Part shown: in pieces, positions 61,677-64,000 of the stretch
How the letters are laid out: every line of letters begins with the position of its first letter
Numbering within the stretch: position 1 is the first letter of the stretch
Assembly (NCBI RefSeq): GCF_045310695.1
Contig: NZ_JBJIAA010000016.1
Location: 1-64,000, forward strand
Direction of reading: 5' to 3'
Source of the DNA: Clostridium_S neuense
GTDB lineage: Bacteria; Bacillota; Clostridia; Clostridiales; Clostridiaceae
Length of the DNA: 64,000 nt
The notes under the pieces: generated by a model
Seen by the model: only the letters and a program-made list of their open reading frames with translations
The model's database searches: none
Told to the model about the DNA's origin: nothing
Program-made: the position numbers and the translations under genes

Positions 61677-63623
61677 ATGGGCACAATTAGGCTTACTACA
61701 GCTCAAGCGCTAGTTAGATTTTTAAACAATCAATATATAAGATTTGATGGAAAAGAAGATAAATTTATAGAGGGAGTATTTGCAATATTTGGACATGGAA
61801 ATGTGTTAGGACTTGGTCAAGCATTACAGCAAGATCCTGGAGAACTTAAGGTTCGTCAGGGAAAAAATGAACAAGGCATGGCTCAAGCGGCTGTGGCATT
61901 TGCAAAGCAGAACAAGAGAAAAAAGATATATGCCTGTACATCATCTGTAGGACCTGGGGCAGCAAATATGGTAACAGCTGCTGGAACTGCAACTGCTAAT
62001 AATATACCGGTTTTATTACTCCCAGGGGATACTTTTGCGACAAGGCAACCAGATCCTGTACTTCAGCAGGTTGAACATATAAATAATGCGTCTGTTACCA
62101 CAAATGATGCCTATAAAGCCGTATGTAAATATTGGGATAGAGTAACCAGACCTGAACAATTAATGAATGCTATGATAAATGCTATGAGAGTTCTTACAAG
62201 TGTAGATAATACAGGAGCAGTATGTATTGCTCTACCTCAAGACGTTCAGGGGGAAGCTTATGATTTCCCGTATTATTTCTTTAAAAAGAGGATACATGTA
62301 ATTCCTAGAAGGAAAGCAGATGATGAGGAAATAGAAGATGCCATTAAATTGATAGTTTTAAAGAAAAAGCCGCTAATTATTTGTGGGGGTGGTGTAAAGT
62401 ATTCAGAAGCTGGTGAAGAACTTAAAAAATTTGCTTTAGAATTTAATATACCTATTGGAGAAACTCAAGCTGGAAAGAGTTCAATAGAAAGCGATTTTGA
62501 ATTAAATCTTGGAGGTGTTGGTGTTACAGGAAATTTAGCAGCCAATCTTATAGCTGAAAGTGCAGATCTTATAATAGGCGTTGGAACTAGATTCACTGAT
62601 TTTACATCAGGCTCGAAGGAATTGTTTAGAAATAAAAATGTTGATTTTGTTACAGTAAATGCTTCTGTATTCCATGCTTATAAAATGGATGGAACAAAGG
62701 TAGTAGGAGATGCTAAGGCATGTCTTGAACAATTAGGAGCAACTCTTAAAAAATTAGGATATAAGAGCTCATATACAAATGAAATAGCAGAGGCAAAAGA
62801 AAAATGGGAAAATGAAGTAAAGAGGTTATATAGCATTGAATATCCCAAAGCAGATTTTAAACCTGAAATAGCTAGACAAAATGAAGGATTTTTGAAAGAA
62901 TTTTATAAAATGTATGGATCAGCACTTCCACAAACTACGGTTGTAGGACAAATTAATAAATTTCTAGAAGAAGAGCTTAATGGTGACTATATAGTTATTG
63001 GCGCAGCTGGAAGCCTTCCTGGAGATTTACAAAGATTGTGGAGATCAAGCAAGAAATATAGTTATCATATGGAATATGGTTATTCATGCATGGGGTATGA
63101 GATATCAGGTGCTTTGGGTGTAAAACTTGCAGAACCTAATAAAGAAGTATATGCCATGGTTGGTGATGGCAGTTATTTAATGCTGCACTCAGAACTTATA
63201 ACTTCAATTCAAGAAAGAAAGAAAATAAATGTTCTTTTGTTTGATAATTGTGGCTTTGGATGCATAAATAATCTGCAAATGGCAAATGGAATGGATAGTT
63301 TTGGAACAGAATTTAGATTTAGAAATGAAGAACAGAATAGGCTAAATGCTGACTATGTTCCTATAGATTTTGCAAAATGTGCAGAAGGATATGGAGCTAA
63401 GACATATACAGTAAAGACTATTGATGAATTAAAAAATGCGTTGAAAGATGCTAAAAATCAGAGTGTATCTACCTTAATTGATATAAAGATTTTACCTAAG
63501 ACTATGACAGATGGTTATAATGCTTGGTGGCATGTTGGTGTTGCTGAAGTTTCGAATAAAGAGTCTATACAAAATGCTTATATAAAAAGACAAAAATTTT
63601 TAAGCAATGCAAGAAAATACTAA
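61677..63623 (+). CDS. iolD: 3D-(3,5/4)-trihydroxycyclohexane-1,2-dione hydrolase
   Basis: A thiamine-diphosphate enzyme that opens the inositol-derived ring to 5-deoxy-glucuronate. It has 648 residues, the usual length. The N-terminal pyrimidine-binding domain has GKNEQGMAQAA near residues 61-71 with the activating Glu. The middle domain has IGETQAGKS. The C-terminal domain has the diphosphate motif MVGDGSYLML followed by NCGFG near 520. AGGAGGGG precedes the ATG. Acetolactate synthase is the nearest other family, excluded by length and context. Confidence 0.94.
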   Translation: MGTIRLTTAQALVRFLNNQYIRFDGKEDKFIEGVFAIFGHGNVLGLGQALQQDPGELKVRQGKNEQGMAQAAVAFAKQNKRKKIYACTSSVGPGAANMVTAAGTATANNIPVLLLPGDTFATRQPDPVLQQVEHINNASVTTNDAYKAVCKYWDRVTRPEQLMNAMINAMRVLTSVDNTGAVCIALPQDVQGEAYDFPYYFFKKRIHVIPRRKADDEEIEDAIKLIVLKKKPLIICGGGVKYSEAGEELKKFALEFNIPIGETQAGKSSIESDFELNLGGVGVTGNLAANLIAESADLIIGVGTRFTDFTSGSKELFRNKNVDFVTVNASVFHAYKMDGTKVVGDAKACLEQLGATLKKLGYKSSYTNEIAEAKEKWENEVKRLYSIEYPKADFKPEIARQNEGFLKEFYKMYGSALPQTTVVGQINKFLEEELNGDYIVIGAAGSLPGDLQRLWRSSKKYSYHMEYGYSCMGYEISGALGVKLAEPNKEVYAMVGDGSYLMLHSELITSIQERKKINVLLFDNCGFGCINNLQMANGMDSFGTEFRFRNEEQNRLNADYVPIDFAKCAEGYGAKTYTVKTIDELKNALKDAKNQSVSTLIDIKILPKTMTDGYNAWWHVGVAEVSNKESIQNAYIKRQKFLSNARKY

Positions 63624-63694
63624 ATGAATTTGGTTAACATTTTAAAACACTAAATAAATTTAAAATAATTATAAATTTTAAGGAGATGTATTAT

Positions 63695-64000
63695 ATGTTA
63701 AAGGTTGGAATTATTGGTGCAGGAAGAATAGGAAAGGTGCATGGAGAAAGTATAACAAAGTATGTAAAGGAAGCACAAATCAAAACAATAGCTGATCCAT
63801 TTTTAAATGAAGCTCAAAAAGAGTGGGCTAAGGAAAAAGGAATACCATATGCATACACTGATTACAAAAAAATATTAGAAGATCCTGAAATTGATGCTGT
63901 TTTAATTTGTTCTTCAACAGATACTCACTCAAAAATTTCAATAGAAGCTATAAGAGCTCATAAGCATGTTTTCTGTGAAAAACCAATAGATCATGATGTG
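63695..64000 (+). CDS. iolG: Inositol 2-dehydrogenase, 3' part beyond the window
   Basis: The first 102 codons of a GFO/IDH/MocA-family NAD-dependent dehydrogenase. GIIGAGRIGKVHGES near residues 5-19 is the Rossmann loop, CSSTDTHSKI near 73-82 is conserved, and VFCEKPI near 92-98 contains the catalytic Lys. AGGAGATG precedes the ATG. It would oxidise myo-inositol to scyllo-inosose, the first step of the pathway. The gene runs off the right edge. iolE (inosose dehydratase) is not seen and may follow. Confidence 0.9.
   Translation, partial: MLKVGIIGAGRIGKVHGESITKYVKEAQIKTIADPFLNEAQKEWAKEKGIPYAYTDYKKILEDPEIDAVLICSSTDTHSKISIEAIRAHKHVFCEKPIDHDV

Overview
This window looks like a low-GC Clostridium chromosome. 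The DNA is AT-rich, coding uses A/T-ending codons, GTG and TTG starts follow strong AGGAGG or GGGGG ribosome sites, and the metabolism is anaerobic (pyruvate formate-lyase, Re-type citrate synthase). The order Re-citrate synthase, aconitase, isocitrate dehydrogenase, argG, argH, P-loop kinase, pflB, pflA matches what I remember of Clostridium acetobutylicum. That assignment is from memory, not from a search.

Layout. Positions 1-817: the end of a tRNA-Asn and plsC. 1349-5684: the oxidative half-TCA operon leading to 2-oxoglutarate. 5917-8438: argGH, the last two steps of arginine synthesis. 8585-12195: a PEPCK-like P-loop protein, a DUF378 membrane protein, an Lrp-type regulator and an RNase H-fold nuclease. 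12205-15525: pflBA behind a ZTP riboswitch. 15579-16771: a PilZ protein and a second RNase H-fold protein. 16875-32707: a type IV pilus locus (two major-pilin paralogues, a GT-C-like membrane protein, pilB, pilC, pilD, a pilM-pilN fusion, pilO, three minor pilins, a 1342-residue secreted protein and a broken pilin gene); no pilT or pilQ is visible. 32708-34803: pbuX-xpt under a guanine-class riboswitch with a readable antiterminator. 35018-39195: DUF488 protein, alpha/beta hydrolase, D-Ala-D-Ala carboxypeptidase and two small membrane proteins. 39313-45561: a cobalamin riboswitch controlling an ECF transporter and two surface DUF4430 proteins. 45728-50357: small Cys protein, ndk, metallo-hydrolase, hom and thrC. 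50552-54119: pncB and a larA homologue, each ending at a copy of a ~190-bp palindrome. 54461-57383: UvrD-type helicase and a DeoR-type regulator. 57630-64000: the inositol catabolic operon, cut by the window edge inside iolG.

The most interesting parts are three. (1) The B12 locus: one surface protein joins a DUF4430 domain to an apparent alpha/alpha-barrel and ends in LPQTG. This resembles the two-domain design of mammalian intrinsic factor and transcobalamin, and it sits in a B12-riboswitch operon with an ECF importer. (2) Two copies of a long palindrome at the 3' ends of pncB and larA, whose arms have changed in a compensatory way. This indicates selection on the folded form or a hairpin-based mobile element. 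(3) Four 22-bp tandem units just downstream of the inositol promoter, three carrying a sequence close to the B. subtilis IolR box.

Several start codons were moved downstream of the longest reading frame because the Shine-Dalgarno sequence fits the inner start better; each case is explained in its entry.
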